A stretch of DNA of 64,000 bases from Pseudomonas sp. UBA5706 (GTDB taxonomy: Bacteria > Pseudomonadota > Gammaproteobacteria > Pseudomonadales > Pseudomonadaceae): contig NZ_DIHC01000029.1 of NCBI RefSeq assembly GCF_002419965.1, positions 32,493 through 96,492 of the forward strand, written 5' to 3'. Below, one piece after another: positions 41,005-58,342 of the stretch (the first letter of the stretch is position 1; each line of letters opens with the position of its first letter). Made by a program: the position numbers and the translations under genes. The notes beneath the pieces were generated by a model. It worked only from the letters and a program-made list of their open reading frames with translations, made no database searches and was not told the DNA's origin.

Positions 41005-41691
41005 TTACTTGGCAGCTTTTTTACGAGGCGCTGGTGCTTGAGGTTTCAGCTCTTCCTGGCGACCACCAATTACTTCGCCTTTGAAGATCCAAACCTTGAC
41101 ACCGATCACACCGTAGGTGGTGTGCGCTTCGTAGGTGGCATAGTCGATATCGGCACGCAGGGTGTGCAACGGCACACGACCTTCGCGATACCATTCAGTA
41201 CGTGCGATTTCAGCACCGCCGAGACGACCGCTCACTTGGATTTTGATGCCCTTGGCACCAATGCGCATGGCGTTCTGTACGGCGCGCTTCATGGCGCGAC
41301 GGAACATCACACGACGCTCCAGCTGCTGAGCTACGCTCTGAGCAACCAGCATACCGTCCAGCTCCGGCTTGCGGATCTCTTCGATATTGATGTGCACAGG
41401 CACACCCATTTGCTTGGTCAGGTCCTGACGCAGTTTCTCAACATCCTCACCTTTCTTCCCGATAACGATACCTGGACGAGCGGTGTGGATGGTGATGCGT
41501 GCAGTTTGAGCCGGACGATGGATATCGATACGGCTAACGGACGCGCTTTTTAGTTTGTCTTGGAGATACTCACGCACCTTCAGATCTGCGAGCAAATAGT
41601 CCGCATAAGTCCGACCGTCTGCGTACCAGACGGAGGTGTGCTCCTTGACGATTCCCAGGCGAATGCCAATGGGATGTACTTTCTGACCCAT
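41005..41691 (-). CDS. rpsC: 30S ribosomal protein S3
   Basis: S3 forms part of the mRNA entry channel and helicase site. The 228-residue protein starts MGQKVHPIGIRLGIVKEHTS at 41691; a longer in-frame start reads back through rplV and was rejected. The KH domain shows IVIGKKGEDVEKLRQDL and the C-domain GIKIQVSGRLGGAEIARTEW. The C-terminal tail PQAPAPRKKAAK is shorter than in some genera. Confidence 0.98.
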   Translation of the reverse strand: MGQKVHPIGIRLGIVKEHTSVWYADGRTYADYLLADLKVREYLQDKLKSASVSRIDIHRPAQTARITIHTARPGIVIGKKGEDVEKLRQDLTKQMGVPVHINIEEIRKPELDGMLVAQSVAQQLERRVMFRRAMKRAVQNAMRIGAKGIKIQVSGRLGGAEIARTEWYREGRVPLHTLRADIDYATYEAHTTYGVIGVKVWIFKGEVIGGRQEELKPQAPAPRKKAAK

Positions 41692-41704
41692 CTCTTCGAC
41701 TCCG

Positions 41705-42037
41705 TTACTTGTCAGCAACCTTGACAGTGATATGGCAAGACCGCTTGACGATGCGATCAGCACGGCCTTTGGCACGTGGCATGATGCGCTTCAGCGAACG
41801 CCCTTCGTTGACGAAAACGGTGGAGACCTTCAGGTCATCAACGTCTGCGCCTTCGTTATGCTCGGCGTTGGCTACGGCCGACTCCAGCACTTTTTTCATG
41901 ATCTCGGCGGCTTTCTTACTGCTGAAAGCCAACAGGTTGAGCGCTTCGCCCACCTTCTTCCCGCGGATCTGGTCGGCGACCAAGCGGGCTTTCTGGGCGG
42001 AGATTCGAGCGCCCGACAACTTAGCGGCTACTTCCAT
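41705..42037 (-). CDS. rplV: 50S ribosomal protein L22
   Basis: L22 lines the exit tunnel with a long beta-hairpin, the site of macrolide and SecM effects. The 110-residue protein reads [20 protein letters not shown] and has the hairpin [20 protein letters not shown]. Two ATGs are in tandem (42040 and 42037); I chose the second, which matches homologues. Confidence 0.97.
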
Positions 42038-42050
42038 CATTCCTTACCCC

Positions 42051-42326
42051 TTAACGCTTGGCTTTCTTGTCTGCCACGTGCCCACGATAAGTGCGGGTAC
42101 CGGCAAACTCGCCCAGTTTGTGGCCGACCATGTCCTCGTTCACAAGAACAGGAACATGCTGACGACCGTTATGCACTGCAATGGTCAAACCGACCATTTG
42201 TGGCAGGATCATGGAACGACGCGACCAGGTTTTCACCGGTTTGCGATCATTCTTTTCCGCCGCCACTTCGATCTTCTTCAGTAGGTGAAGATCAATAAAA
42301 GGACCTTTTTTCAGAGAACGTGGCAC
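42051..42326 (-). CDS. rpsS: 30S ribosomal protein S19
   Basis: S19 binds 16S rRNA in the head together with S13. The 91-residue protein starts MPRSLKKGPFIDLHLLKKIE and carries TWSRRSMILPQMVGLTIAVH and KLGEFAGTRTYRGH. It is 16 bp after rplB. Confidence 0.98.
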   Translation of the reverse strand: MPRSLKKGPFIDLHLLKKIEVAAEKNDRKPVKTWSRRSMILPQMVGLTIAVHNGRQHVPVLVNEDMVGHKLGEFAGTRTYRGHVADKKAKR

Positions 42327-42342
42327 TGTCGTATCCCTCTAT

Positions 42343-43167
42343 TTACTTGCGACGACGGACGATCATTTTGTCGGTACGCTTATTACCACGAGTCTTCGCG
42401 CCCTTAGTCGGGAAGCCCCACGGCGATACCGGATGACGACCACCAGAGGTACGACCTTCACCACCACCATGTGGGTGGTCAACCGGGTTCATGGCAACAC
42501 CACGAACGGTCGGGCGAACGCCACGCCAGCGCTTGGCACCGGCTTTACCCAGAGAACGCAGGCTGTGCTCGGAGTTGGATACTTCACCCAGAGTAGCGCG
42601 GCATTCGGACAGAACTTTACGCATTTCACCGGAGCGAAGACGCAGAGTCACGTAGACACCATCACGAGCGACCAGCTGAGCCGAAGCACCAGCGGAACGA
42701 GCGATCTGAGCACCTTTACCAGGCTTCAGCTCGATGCCGTGAACGGTACTACCTACCGGAATGTTACGCAGCTGCAGAGCGTTACCCGGCTTGATTGGAG
42801 CCAACGCACCCGCAATCAGCTGATCGCCAGCACTCACGCCCTTAGGCGCGATGATGTAACGACGCTCGCCATCTGCGTACAGGAGCAGCGCGATGTGAGC
42901 AGTACGGTTTGGATCGTATTCAATACGCTCGACGGTGGCAGCGATGCCATCCTTGTCGTTGCGACGGAAGTCGACCAGACGGTAATGCTGCTTATGACCA
43001 CCACCGATGTGACGAGTAGTAATACGGCCATTGTTGTTACGACCACCAGACTTCGATTTTTTCTCGAGCAGCGGTGCGTGAGGAGCGCCTTTATGCAGCT
43101 CCTGATTGACCACCTTGACCACAAAACGGCGGCCAGGGGAAGTCGGTTTGCATTTAACGATTGCCAT
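42343..43167 (-). CDS. rplB: 50S ribosomal protein L2
   Basis: L2 is needed for subunit association and peptidyl-transferase structure. The 274-residue protein starts MAIVKCKPTSPGRRFVVKVV and has the catalytic-region motif RGVAMNPVDHPHGGGEGRTS, including the conserved His. It lies between rplW and rpsS in the S10 operon. Confidence 0.98.
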   Translation of the reverse strand: MAIVKCKPTSPGRRFVVKVVNQELHKGAPHAPLLEKKSKSGGRNNNGRITTRHIGGGHKQHYRLVDFRRNDKDGIAATVERIEYDPNRTAHIALLLYADGERRYIIAPKGVSAGDQLIAGALAPIKPGNALQLRNIPVGSTVHGIELKPGKGAQIARSAGASAQLVARDGVYVTLRLRSGEMRKVLSECRATLGEVSNSEHSLRSLGKAGAKRWRGVRPTVRGVAMNPVDHPHGGGEGRTSGGRHPVSPWGFPTKGAKTRGNKRTDKMIVRRRK

Positions 43168-43181
43168 GATGCACCCCTTCC

Positions 43182-43481
43182 TTACTCAGCACTGCTGCTG
43201 AAATCGAGATCTTGGCCTGGCTGAAGCGAGATAACCGCCTTCTTCCAGTCATTACGCTTGCCCAGACCGCGAGCAGTGCGCTTGGTCTTACCCAAAACGT
43301 TCAGGGTAGTCACACGCTCTACTTTCACGCTGAACAGGCTTTCGACGGCCTTCTTGATTTCCAGCTTGGTTGCATCAGTAGCAACCTTGAAAACGAACTG
43401 ACCTTTTTTGTCTGCCAGAACCGTAGCCTTCTCGGAAACGTGCGGGCCAAGCAGAACTTTAAATACGCGTTCCTGGTTCAT
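43182..43481 (-). CDS. rplW: 50S ribosomal protein L23
   Basis: L23 is the trigger-factor and SRP docking protein at the tunnel exit. The 99-residue protein has MNQERVFKVLLGPHVSEKAT and ATKLEIKKAVESLFSVKVER and VTTLNVLGKTKR. It overlaps the rplD stop by 4 bp. Confidence 0.98.
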   Translation of the reverse strand: MNQERVFKVLLGPHVSEKATVLADKKGQFVFKVATDATKLEIKKAVESLFSVKVERVTTLNVLGKTKRTARGLGKRNDWKKAVISLQPGQDLDFSSSAE

Positions 43482-44080
43482 CCCAGCAGCTCCTCGAATT
43501 TCTTCACGGCCGACACAGTGATCAACACTTTGTCGTATGCGATCAGACTAACTGGATCGGAACCTTGAACGTCACGTACATCCACGTGCGGCAGGTTGCG
43601 AGCAGCCAGGTACAGGTTCTGATCAACAGCGTCTGACACGATCAAAACATCGGTCAGACTCATGCCATTCAGTTTGCCCAGCAGGTCTTTGGTCTTCGGC
43701 GATTCAACGGCGAAATCCTGAACCACGACCAGACGATCAGTACGCACCAGTTCAGCAAGGATGGAGCGCAGAGCTGCGCGATACATCTTCTTGTTGAGCT
43801 TCTGGGTGTGATCCTGAGGACGCGCTGCGAAGGTGGTACCGCCGCCACGCCAGATAGGGCTACGGATAGTACCAGCACGAGCACGGCCAGTACCCTTCTG
43901 ACGCCATGGGCGCTTGCCGCCACCGGAAACGTCGGAACGGGTCTTTTGCTGCTTGCTACCCTGACGGCCGCCAGCCATGTAGGCCACGACTGCTTGGTGA
44001 ACCAGCGTCTCGTTGAACTCGCCGCCAAATGTCAGTTCGGAAACTTCGATCGCTTGAGCGTCATTTACATTTAATTGCAT
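43478..44080 (-). CDS. rplD: 50S ribosomal protein L4
   Basis: L4 extends into the exit tunnel; in E. coli it also represses the S10 operon. The 200-residue protein has the loop TRSDVSGGGKRPWRQKGTGR followed by ARAGTIRSPIWRGGGTTFAA, and ends DKVLITVSAVKKFEELLG. In this window the S10 leader is too short for the E. coli type of L4 control. Confidence 0.98.
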   Translation of the reverse strand: MQLNVNDAQAIEVSELTFGGEFNETLVHQAVVAYMAGGRQGSKQQKTRSDVSGGGKRPWRQKGTGRARAGTIRSPIWRGGGTTFAARPQDHTQKLNKKMYRAALRSILAELVRTDRLVVVQDFAVESPKTKDLLGKLNGMSLTDVLIVSDAVDQNLYLAARNLPHVDVRDVQGSDPVSLIAYDKVLITVSAVKKFEELLG

Positions 44081-44092
44081 GTCAGCTTCCCC

Positions 44093-44728
44093 TTAACCGC
44101 GAGCCTTGGCTGCTGGACGTACAACCACGTTGCCGCCAGTAGCGCCAGGAACAGCACCCTTGACCAACAACAGATTGCGTTCAGCGTCCACGCGCACTAC
44201 TTCCAGGGACTGCACGGTCACGCGCTCAGCGCCCATATGACCGGACATTTTTTTGCCCTTGAATACACGACCAGGAGTCTGGCACTGGCCGATAGAGCCC
44301 GGGACGCGGTGGGAAACGGAGTTACCGTGAGTATTATCTTGCCCACGGAAATTCCAGCGCTTGATCGTACCCTGGAAACCCTTACCTTTGGACTGACCGG
44401 TCACATCAACCAGTTGACCAGCAGCGAAGATTTCAGCGTTGATCAGATCGCCAGCCTTGTATTCGCCGTCTTCAAGACGGAATTCCAGGACGGTACGACC
44501 AGCGGCAACATTTGCTTTAGCGAAGTGACCTGCCTGAGCAGCCGTCACACGCGAAGCACGACGCTCACCTACAGTGACTTGCACTGCACGATAGCCATCG
44601 CTTTCTTCGGTTTTGAACTGGGTGACGCGATTCGGCTCGATCTCAATGACCGTAACCGGAATGGAGACACCTTCTTCGGTGAAAATACGGGTCATACCGC
44701 ATTTACGACCGACTACACCAATAGTCAT
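44093..44728 (-). CDS. rplC: 50S ribosomal protein L3
   Basis: L3 is an assembly initiator near the peptidyl-transferase centre. The 211-residue protein starts at 44728 with MTIGVVGRKCGMTRIFTEEG; 11 further in-frame codons upstream have no homology. The central loop RWNFRGQDNTHGNSVSHRVP includes the Gln that PrmB methylates. It is 81 bp after rpsJ. Confidence 0.98.
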   Translation of the reverse strand: MTIGVVGRKCGMTRIFTEEGVSIPVTVIEIEPNRVTQFKTEESDGYRAVQVTVGERRASRVTAAQAGHFAKANVAAGRTVLEFRLEDGEYKAGDLINAEIFAAGQLVDVTGQSKGKGFQGTIKRWNFRGQDNTHGNSVSHRVPGSIGQCQTPGRVFKGKKMSGHMGAERVTVQSLEVVRVDAERNLLLVKGAVPGATGGNVVVRPAAKARG

Positions 44729-44809
44729 GTTGTAAACCTCATGAGTGTACGGGGCTTTCACCCGCTATGGCCGCCCATTTCAGAGCGTTACACGACCAAG
44801 ACCCGAGTC

Positions 44810-45121
44810 TTAGCCGAGGCTGATCTGCACTTCCACACCTGCCGCAAGATCGAGCTTCATAAGTGCATCAACGGTTTTATCCGTTGGCTGAACGATGTCC
44901 AGAACGCGCTTATGAGTACGGATCTCGTACTGGTCGCGCGCGTCTTTGTTGACGTGCGGAGAGACCAGAACGGTGAACCGCTCTTTACGGGTAGGCAGTG
45001 GAATTGGACCACGCACTTGAGCACCAGTACGTTTCGCGGTTTCCACGATTTCCTGGGTGGATTGGTCGATCAGGCGATGGTCAAAAGCCTTCAACCTGAT
45101 ACGGATTTGCTGATTTTGCAT
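44810..45121 (-). CDS. rpsJ: 30S ribosomal protein S10 (NusE)
   Basis: S10 is a 30S head protein and, as NusE, the partner of NusB in antitermination. The 103-residue protein has [20 protein letters not shown] and [20 protein letters not shown]. It heads the S10 operon directly behind a strong promoter at 45183-45211. Confidence 0.98.
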
Positions 45122-45182
45122 TGGATTTCAGACTCCAGGCTACTTCCCACCGAGCGCAATACGCCCGTTTAAAGGAGGCGCA

Positions 45183-45211
45183 ATTCTATAGACGAGCTAA
45201 CAGAGTGTCAA
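45183..45211 (-). promoter_or_regulatory. Promoter of the S10 operon
   Basis: On the minus strand, TTGACA (45206-45211, consensus) and TAGAAT (45183-45188, 5 of 6) are 17 bp apart. Predicted start is near 45176, so the 5' leader of rpsJ is only about 55 nt. The -35 is 5 bp from the tuf terminator T tract. Confidence 0.9.
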
Positions 45212-45215
45212 CCCA

Positions 45216-45243
45216 ATAAAAAAGCCCCCGCAAGCGGGGGCTC
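45216..45243 (-). terminator. Rho-independent terminator of tuf
   Basis: Arms GCCCCCGC (45224-45231) and GCGGGGGC (45234-45241), perfect 8-bp stem with a 2-nt apical gap, followed on the transcribed strand by TTTTTTATTGG. It lies 17 bp after the tuf stop and ends the str operon. Confidence 0.95.
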
Positions 45244-45259
45244 TTCCTTAAATCAACGC

Positions 45260-46453
45260 TTAGGCGATGATTTTGGCTACGACGCCAGCGCCGACGGTAC
45301 GACCGCCTTCACGGATAGCGAAACGCAGACCGTCTTCCATTGCGATTGGCTTGATCAGAGTGACGGAAACTTTAACGTTGTCACCTGGCATAACCATTTC
45401 GGTGCCTTCCGGCAGTTCGCAGCTACCGGTTACGTCGGTAGTACGGAAGTAGAACTGTGGACGATAGCCCTTGAAGAACGGGGTATGACGACCGCCTTCT
45501 TCTTTGCTCAGAACGTAGATTTCGGCTTCGAACTGAGTGTGCGGCTTAACAGTGCCTGGCTTGACCAGTACCTGGCCACGTTCTACGTCATCACGCTTGG
45601 TGCCACGCAGCAGAACGCCACAGTTTTCGCCAGCACGACCTTCGTCAAGCAGCTTGCGGAACATCTCAACACCAGTACAAGTAGTCTTAGTGGTGTCACG
45701 CAGACCCACGATCTCGACTTCTTCCTGAATCTTGATGATGCCACGCTCAACACGACCAGTCACAACAGTACCGCGACCCGAGATCGAGAACACGTCTTCG
45801 ATTGGCATCAGGAATGGCTTGTCGATAGCACGAACTGGTTCTGGAATGTAGGTGTCCAGAGTCTCAACCAGTTTCTTAACGGCCGTGGTACCCATTTCGT
45901 TGTCATCTTGGCCATTCAGAGCCATCAGAGCGGAACCAATGATGATTGGAGTATCGTCGCCTGGGAAATCGTAAGTGCTCAGCAGGTCGCGAACTTCCAT
46001 CTCGACCAGTTCCAGCAGCTCAGCGTCGTCAACCATGTCAGCCTTGTTCAGGAAGACAACGATGTACGGAACACCAACCTGGCGGGACAGCAGGATGTGC
46101 TCACGGGTTTGCGGCATCGGACCATCAGCGGCCGAACAAACCAGAATTGCGCCGTCCATCTGAGCAGCACCGGTAATCATGTTTTTTACGTAGTCGGCGT
46201 GACCTGGGCAGTCAACGTGCGCGTAGTGGCGTGCGGCCGAATCGTATTCAACGTGAGCGGTGTTGATGGTGATACCACGAGCTTTTTCTTCTGGCGCGCT
46301 GTCGATTTTATCGAAGTCGACTTTAGCCGAACCGAAAACTTCCGAACAGACACGAGTCAGAGCTGCGGTCAGAGTGGTTTTACCGTGGTCAACGTGACCG
46401 ATAGTGCCAACGTTGACGTGCGGTTTGTTACGTTCAAATTTTTCTTTAGCCAC
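45260..46453 (-). CDS. tuf: Elongation factor Tu
   Basis: EF-Tu delivers aminoacyl-tRNA to the ribosome. The 397-residue protein has the P-loop GHVDHGKT (19-26), DCPGH and NKAD nucleotide motifs, and C-terminal RFAIREGGRTVGAGVVAKI. It is the last gene of the str operon after fusA. Only one tuf is present in this window: the usual second copy between tRNA-Thr and tRNA-Trp is absent. Confidence 0.98.
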   Translation of the reverse strand: MAKEKFERNKPHVNVGTIGHVDHGKTTLTAALTRVCSEVFGSAKVDFDKIDSAPEEKARGITINTAHVEYDSAARHYAHVDCPGHADYVKNMITGAAQMDGAILVCSAADGPMPQTREHILLSRQVGVPYIVVFLNKADMVDDAELLELVEMEVRDLLSTYDFPGDDTPIIIGSALMALNGQDDNEMGTTAVKKLVETLDTYIPEPVRAIDKPFLMPIEDVFSISGRGTVVTGRVERGIIKIQEEVEIVGLRDTTKTTCTGVEMFRKLLDEGRAGENCGVLLRGTKRDDVERGQVLVKPGTVKPHTQFEAEIYVLSKEEGGRHTPFFKGYRPQFYFRTTDVTGSCELPEGTEMVMPGDNVKVSVTLIKPIAMEDGLRFAIREGGRTVGAGVVAKIIA

Positions 46454-46484
46454 GACAAATAACTCCTAGCCTAAAGGCGCTGAA

Positions 46485-48590
46485 TCAGCCTTGTTTTTTG
46501 GTTACAGTTTCGACGATGTGCGACGGAGCTGTATTGTATTTTTTGAATTCCATTGAGTAGCTTGCGCGACCTTGGGACATGGAGCGAACGTCGGTTGCAT
46601 AACCGAACATCTCACCCAACGGGACCTCGGCGCGAATTACCTTGCCGGAAACCGTATCTTCCATACCCAGGATCATGCCGCGACGACGGTTAAGGTCGCC
46701 CATCACGTCACCCATATAGTCTTCAGGCGTAACAACCTCTACCGCCATAATCGGCTCAAGCAGCTCACCACCGCCCTTCTGGGCCAACTGCTTGGTCGCC
46801 ATGGAAGCAGCCACCTTAAACGCCATCTCGTTCGAGTCGACGTCGTGGTAAGAACCATCAAACACGGTAGCCTTCAGGCCGATCAGCGGATAGCCGGCAA
46901 CAACGCCGTTCTTCATCTGCTCTTCAATACCCTTCTGGATAGCCGGGATGTATTCCTTAGGAACCACACCACCCACCACTTCGTTCACGAATTGCAGACC
47001 TTCCTGACCTTCGTCAGCAGGAGCAAAACGGATCCAGCAGTGACCGAACTGGCCACGACCGCCGGATTGACGAACGAACTTGCCTTCGATTTCACAGTTC
47101 TTCGTGATGCGCTCACGATACGAAACCTGAGGCTTACCGATGTTGGCTTCGACGTTGAACTCACGGCGCATCCGGTCAACCAGGATGTCCAGGTGCAACT
47201 CGCCCATGCCAGAGATGATCGTTTGACCAGTCTCTTCATCAGTCCTGACGCGGAAAGATGGATCTTCCTGAGCAAGCTTGCCCAGAGCGATACCCATTTT
47301 TTCCTGGTCATCCTTGGTCTTAGGCTCGACGGCAACCGAAATAACCGGCTCCGGGAAGTCCATTCGAACCAGGATGATTGGCTTGGCAGCGTCGCACAAA
47401 GTCTCACCAGTGGTGACGTCCTTCATGCCGATCAGGGCCGCGATGTCACCAGCGCGCACCTCCTTGATCTCCTCACGGGCGTTTGCGTGCATTTGCACCA
47501 TACGACCCACGCGCTCTTTCTTGCCTTTAACCGAGTTAATCACGCCGTCGCCGGATGCCAATACGCCCGAGTAAACACGGACGAAGGTCAAAGTACCCAC
47601 GAATGGGTCGGTAGCGATTTTGAACGCCAGAGCCGAGAACGGCTCGCTGTCGTCTGCATGACGCTCCATTTCTTCTTCCTCGTTATCAGGGTTGGTACCC
47701 TTGATAGCAGGAATATCGGTTGGAGCAGGCAGGAAGTCGATCACAGCATCGAGAACCAGGGGAACGCCCTTGTTCTTGAACGAGGAACCGCAAACAGCCA
47801 AGACGATCTCACCAGCGATAGTGCGCTGGCGCAACGCTGCCTTGATTTCCACGTTGGTGAGCTCTTCACCTTCGAGGTACTTGTTCATCAGCTCTTCGCT
47901 GGCTTCAGCAGCAGCCTCAACCATGTTGTTGCGCCACTCGTCAGCCAGCTCCTGCAATTCTGCGGGGATAGGCTTGCGAACAGGAACCATACCCTTGTCA
48001 GCGTCATTCCAGTAGACCGCTTCCATGTTGATCAGATCGATCTGACCCTGGAAGTTGTCCTCGGAACCGATTGCCAACTGGATAGGTACCGGTGTGTGAC
48101 CCAAACGCTGCTTGATCTGGCCGATCACACGCAGGAAGTTGGCGCCAGCACGGTCCATCTTGTTCACGTAAACAAGACGTGGAACGCCGTATTTGTTGGC
48201 TTGACGCCATACGGTTTCCGACTGAGGCTCAACACCCGAGGTGCCACAAAACACAACGACCGCGCCGTCGAGTACGCGCAGGGAACGTTCAACTTCAATA
48301 GTGAAGTCCACGTGGCCCGGGGTATCGATTACGTTGAAGCGGTGCTCGTCTTTGTATTGCTTCTCGGAACCTTTCCAGAAGGCGGTAATAGCAGCAGAAG
48401 TAATGGTAATACCACGCTCCTGCTCCTGAACCATCCAGTCTGTGGTCGCGGCGCCGTCATGCACCTCGCCCATTTTGTGACTTTTGCCGGTGTAAAAAAG
48501 CACGCGCTCAGTGGTGGTGGTTTTACCAGCATCCACGTGAGCAACGATACCAATGTTACGGTAGCGGTTGATCGGTGTAGTACGAGCCAT
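46485..48590 (-). CDS. fusA: Elongation factor G
   Basis: EF-G catalyses translocation and, with RRF, ribosome recycling. The 701-residue protein has P-loop AHVDAGKT, DTPGH (about 88), NKMD (about 142) and the domain IV loop KPQVSYRERI...QSGGRGQFGH that reaches the decoding centre. It lies 30 bp after rpsG in the str operon. A second EF-G (fusB type) occurs in many pseudomonads, not here. Confidence 0.98.
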   Translation of the reverse strand: MARTTPINRYRNIGIVAHVDAGKTTTTERVLFYTGKSHKMGEVHDGAATTDWMVQEQERGITITSAAITAFWKGSEKQYKDEHRFNVIDTPGHVDFTIEVERSLRVLDGAVVVFCGTSGVEPQSETVWRQANKYGVPRLVYVNKMDRAGANFLRVIGQIKQRLGHTPVPIQLAIGSEDNFQGQIDLINMEAVYWNDADKGMVPVRKPIPAELQELADEWRNNMVEAAAEASEELMNKYLEGEELTNVEIKAALRQRTIAGEIVLAVCGSSFKNKGVPLVLDAVIDFLPAPTDIPAIKGTNPDNEEEEMERHADDSEPFSALAFKIATDPFVGTLTFVRVYSGVLASGDGVINSVKGKKERVGRMVQMHANAREEIKEVRAGDIAALIGMKDVTTGETLCDAAKPIILVRMDFPEPVISVAVEPKTKDDQEKMGIALGKLAQEDPSFRVRTDEETGQTIISGMGELHLDILVDRMRREFNVEANIGKPQVSYRERITKNCEIEGKFVRQSGGRGQFGHCWIRFAPADEGQEGLQFVNEVVGGVVPKEYIPAIQKGIEEQMKNGVVAGYPLIGLKATVFDGSYHDVDSNEMAFKVAASMATKQLAQKGGGELLEPIMAVEVVTPEDYMGDVMGDLNRRRGMILGMEDTVSGKVIRAEVPLGEMFGYATDVRSMSQGRASYSMEFKKYNTAPSHIVETVTKKQG

Positions 48591-48620
48591 AAAGCCCTCG
48601 CAAAATTAGTGACGCTGTGA

Positions 48621-49091
48621 TTAGAAGCGGTAGTGCGAGAAAGCCTTGTTGGCTTCAGCCATACGGTGCACGTCTTCACGCTTCTTAACCGCAGCACCTT
48701 TACCTTCAGCGGCATCCAACAGTTCGCCAGCCAAACGCAGAGCCATAGACTTCTCACCGCGCTTGCGCGCGAAGTCTACCAGCCAACGCATTGCCAGAGC
48801 ATTACGACGGGACGGACGAACTTCGACCGGAACCTGGTAAGTAGCACCGCCTACGCGGCGCGACTTCACTTCGACCAGCGGAGCGATGGCGTCGAGAGCT
48901 TTCTCGAAGATTTCCAGGGGATCGCTGTTCTTGCGTTCTTTAACCTTTTCCAGCGCGCCATAAACGATACGCTCGGCAACGGCTTTCTTGCCGCTTTCCA
49001 TCACGTGGTTCATGAACTTCGCCAAAATCTGGCTGCCGTACTTTGGATCGTCAAGCACTTCGCGCTTGGCTGCTACGCGTCTTCTTGGCAT
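48621..49091 (-). CDS. rpsG: 30S ribosomal protein S7
   Basis: S7 initiates assembly of the 30S head and in E. coli regulates the str operon. The 156-residue protein starts [20 protein letters not shown] and has [20 protein letters not shown] and ends [12 protein letters not shown] 119-bp gap separates it from rpsL. Confidence 0.98.
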
Positions 49092-49210
49092 GGATAAGCC
49101 CTCAAACGGTCTTCAGGTTCGCTCGGAATCAGCGCCCTTTCGGCACGCCTCCGACCTTACTCTTATCGACTCAGAAAATAAGATGATTCAGTTTTTACAA
49201 AAAGCCGCTA

Positions 49211-49582
49211 CTACTTAGGCTTCTTGGTACCGTACTTCGAACGACCCTGATTACGGCCTTTAACGCCGGAAGTATCCAGAGAGCCGCGAACGGTGTGGTA
49301 ACGAACACCTGGCAAGTCTTTTACACGGCCGCCACGAATCAGGACGACGCTGTGCTCTTGCAGGTTGTGGCCTTCACCACCGATGTACGAGGAAACCTCG
49401 AAACCGTTGGTCAGACGCACACGGCACACTTTACGCAATGCCGAGTTAGGTTTTTTCGGCGTAGTCGTGTACACGCGAGTGCACACACCACGACGTTGCG
49501 GGCAGTTCTGCAGCGCAGGCACGTCGGATTTCTCGACGATACGCTTACGCGGCTGACGTACCAGCTGGTTGATAGTTGCCAT
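49211..49582 (-). CDS. rpsL: 30S ribosomal protein S12
   Basis: S12 controls decoding accuracy and is the streptomycin target. The 123-residue protein reads MATINQLVRQPRKRIVEKSD, with TPKKPNSALRK (Lys43 and Lys44) and GGRVKDLPGVRYHTVRG. Positions where streptomycin-resistance changes occur (Lys43, Lys88) are wild type. It heads the str operon, with its own promoter upstream. Confidence 0.98.
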   Translation of the reverse strand: MATINQLVRQPRKRIVEKSDVPALQNCPQRRGVCTRVYTTTPKKPNSALRKVCRVRLTNGFEVSSYIGGEGHNLQEHSVVLIRGGRVKDLPGVRYHTVRGSLDTSGVKGRNQGRSKYGTKKPK

Positions 49583-49673
49583 CTACTAGCTCCACTGTTG
49601 TCTTGCGACGCTATTGTCTTACAAGAAAAGCAAAATGGCCGGACATACGTCCCGCCAGATTTAGGGGTACAAG

Positions 49674-49702
49674 AGTCTAAAGAGGATCCCGCCCCCAGTC
49701 AA
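49674..49702 (-). promoter_or_regulatory. Promoter of the str operon (rpsL-rpsG-fusA-tuf)
   Basis: On the minus strand, TTGACT (49697-49702) and TAGACT (49674-49679) are spaced exactly 17 bp, with a GC-rich spacer. Predicted start near 49667 leaves a leader of about 84 nt. The 204-bp gap to rpoC shows no clear rho-independent terminator. Confidence 0.82.
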
Positions 49703-49786
49703 GTCAAAGCCCCGCCCCCAACGTCAACCCACTCAGAGCAGTTGCCTGCCAGTTTCGGGTGGACCTCGGGACCAGGGCCTTTACTC

Positions 49787-53986
<4,200 letters not shown>

Positions 53987-54049
53987 GGCCTTTCCTCCTG
54001 GCGGAGCAGAGGGCGGTCATACCGACCCACCCTCGATTCGCGTCACGTG

Positions 54050-58123
<4,074 letters not shown>

Positions 58124-58342
58124 CAGCGTTCCCCAGCTTGGTCACCTGCTTGTTTGGCCTCCCCCGACGGGAGCGGCCAGAAAATCTTGCAAACCCCATG
58201 GTTTGCGCCACCATTCGCGGTGGTTGAAGCACGTTACTGACGCCGACCTGATCGGCGGCCAATAACGGAAAAAGGCCGGTGGCAGAAGCCACCAGCCATC
58301 AGCCTTCGCTTAACGCTTGGGCTGGAGACGCAAGGTCAATGC
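58124..58342 (-). ncRNA. rplL-rpoB intergenic structured RNA (P26 sRNA position)
   Basis: A 219-bp gap with several stems: GCAAACC/GGTTTGC (58189-58195 with 58200-58206), CCACC/GGTGG (58208-58223), GGCC-TCCC...GGGA-GGCC (near 58157-58178), and the attenuator at 58269-58297. The P. aeruginosa sRNA P26 is conserved at this place between rplL and rpoB. I assign it by position and structure, not by sequence alignment. Confidence 0.6.
58269..58297 (-). terminator. Attenuator between rplL and rpoB
   Basis: On the transcribed strand, GGCTGGTGGC pairs with GCCACCGGCC over 10 bp (one G-U) around a 4-nt loop and is followed by TTTTTCC. It lies about 45 nt after the rplL stop. Partial termination here would explain the known excess of L7/L12 mRNA over rpoBC mRNA in gammaproteobacteria. 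Confidence 0.8.

Noticed and set aside
46572..48620. Very long open frame opposite fusA (682 codons)
   Set aside because: It is a shadow of strong codon bias in fusA; the translation has no recognisable protein motif. The same applies to the antisense frames over tuf, rpoB, rpoC and lhr.
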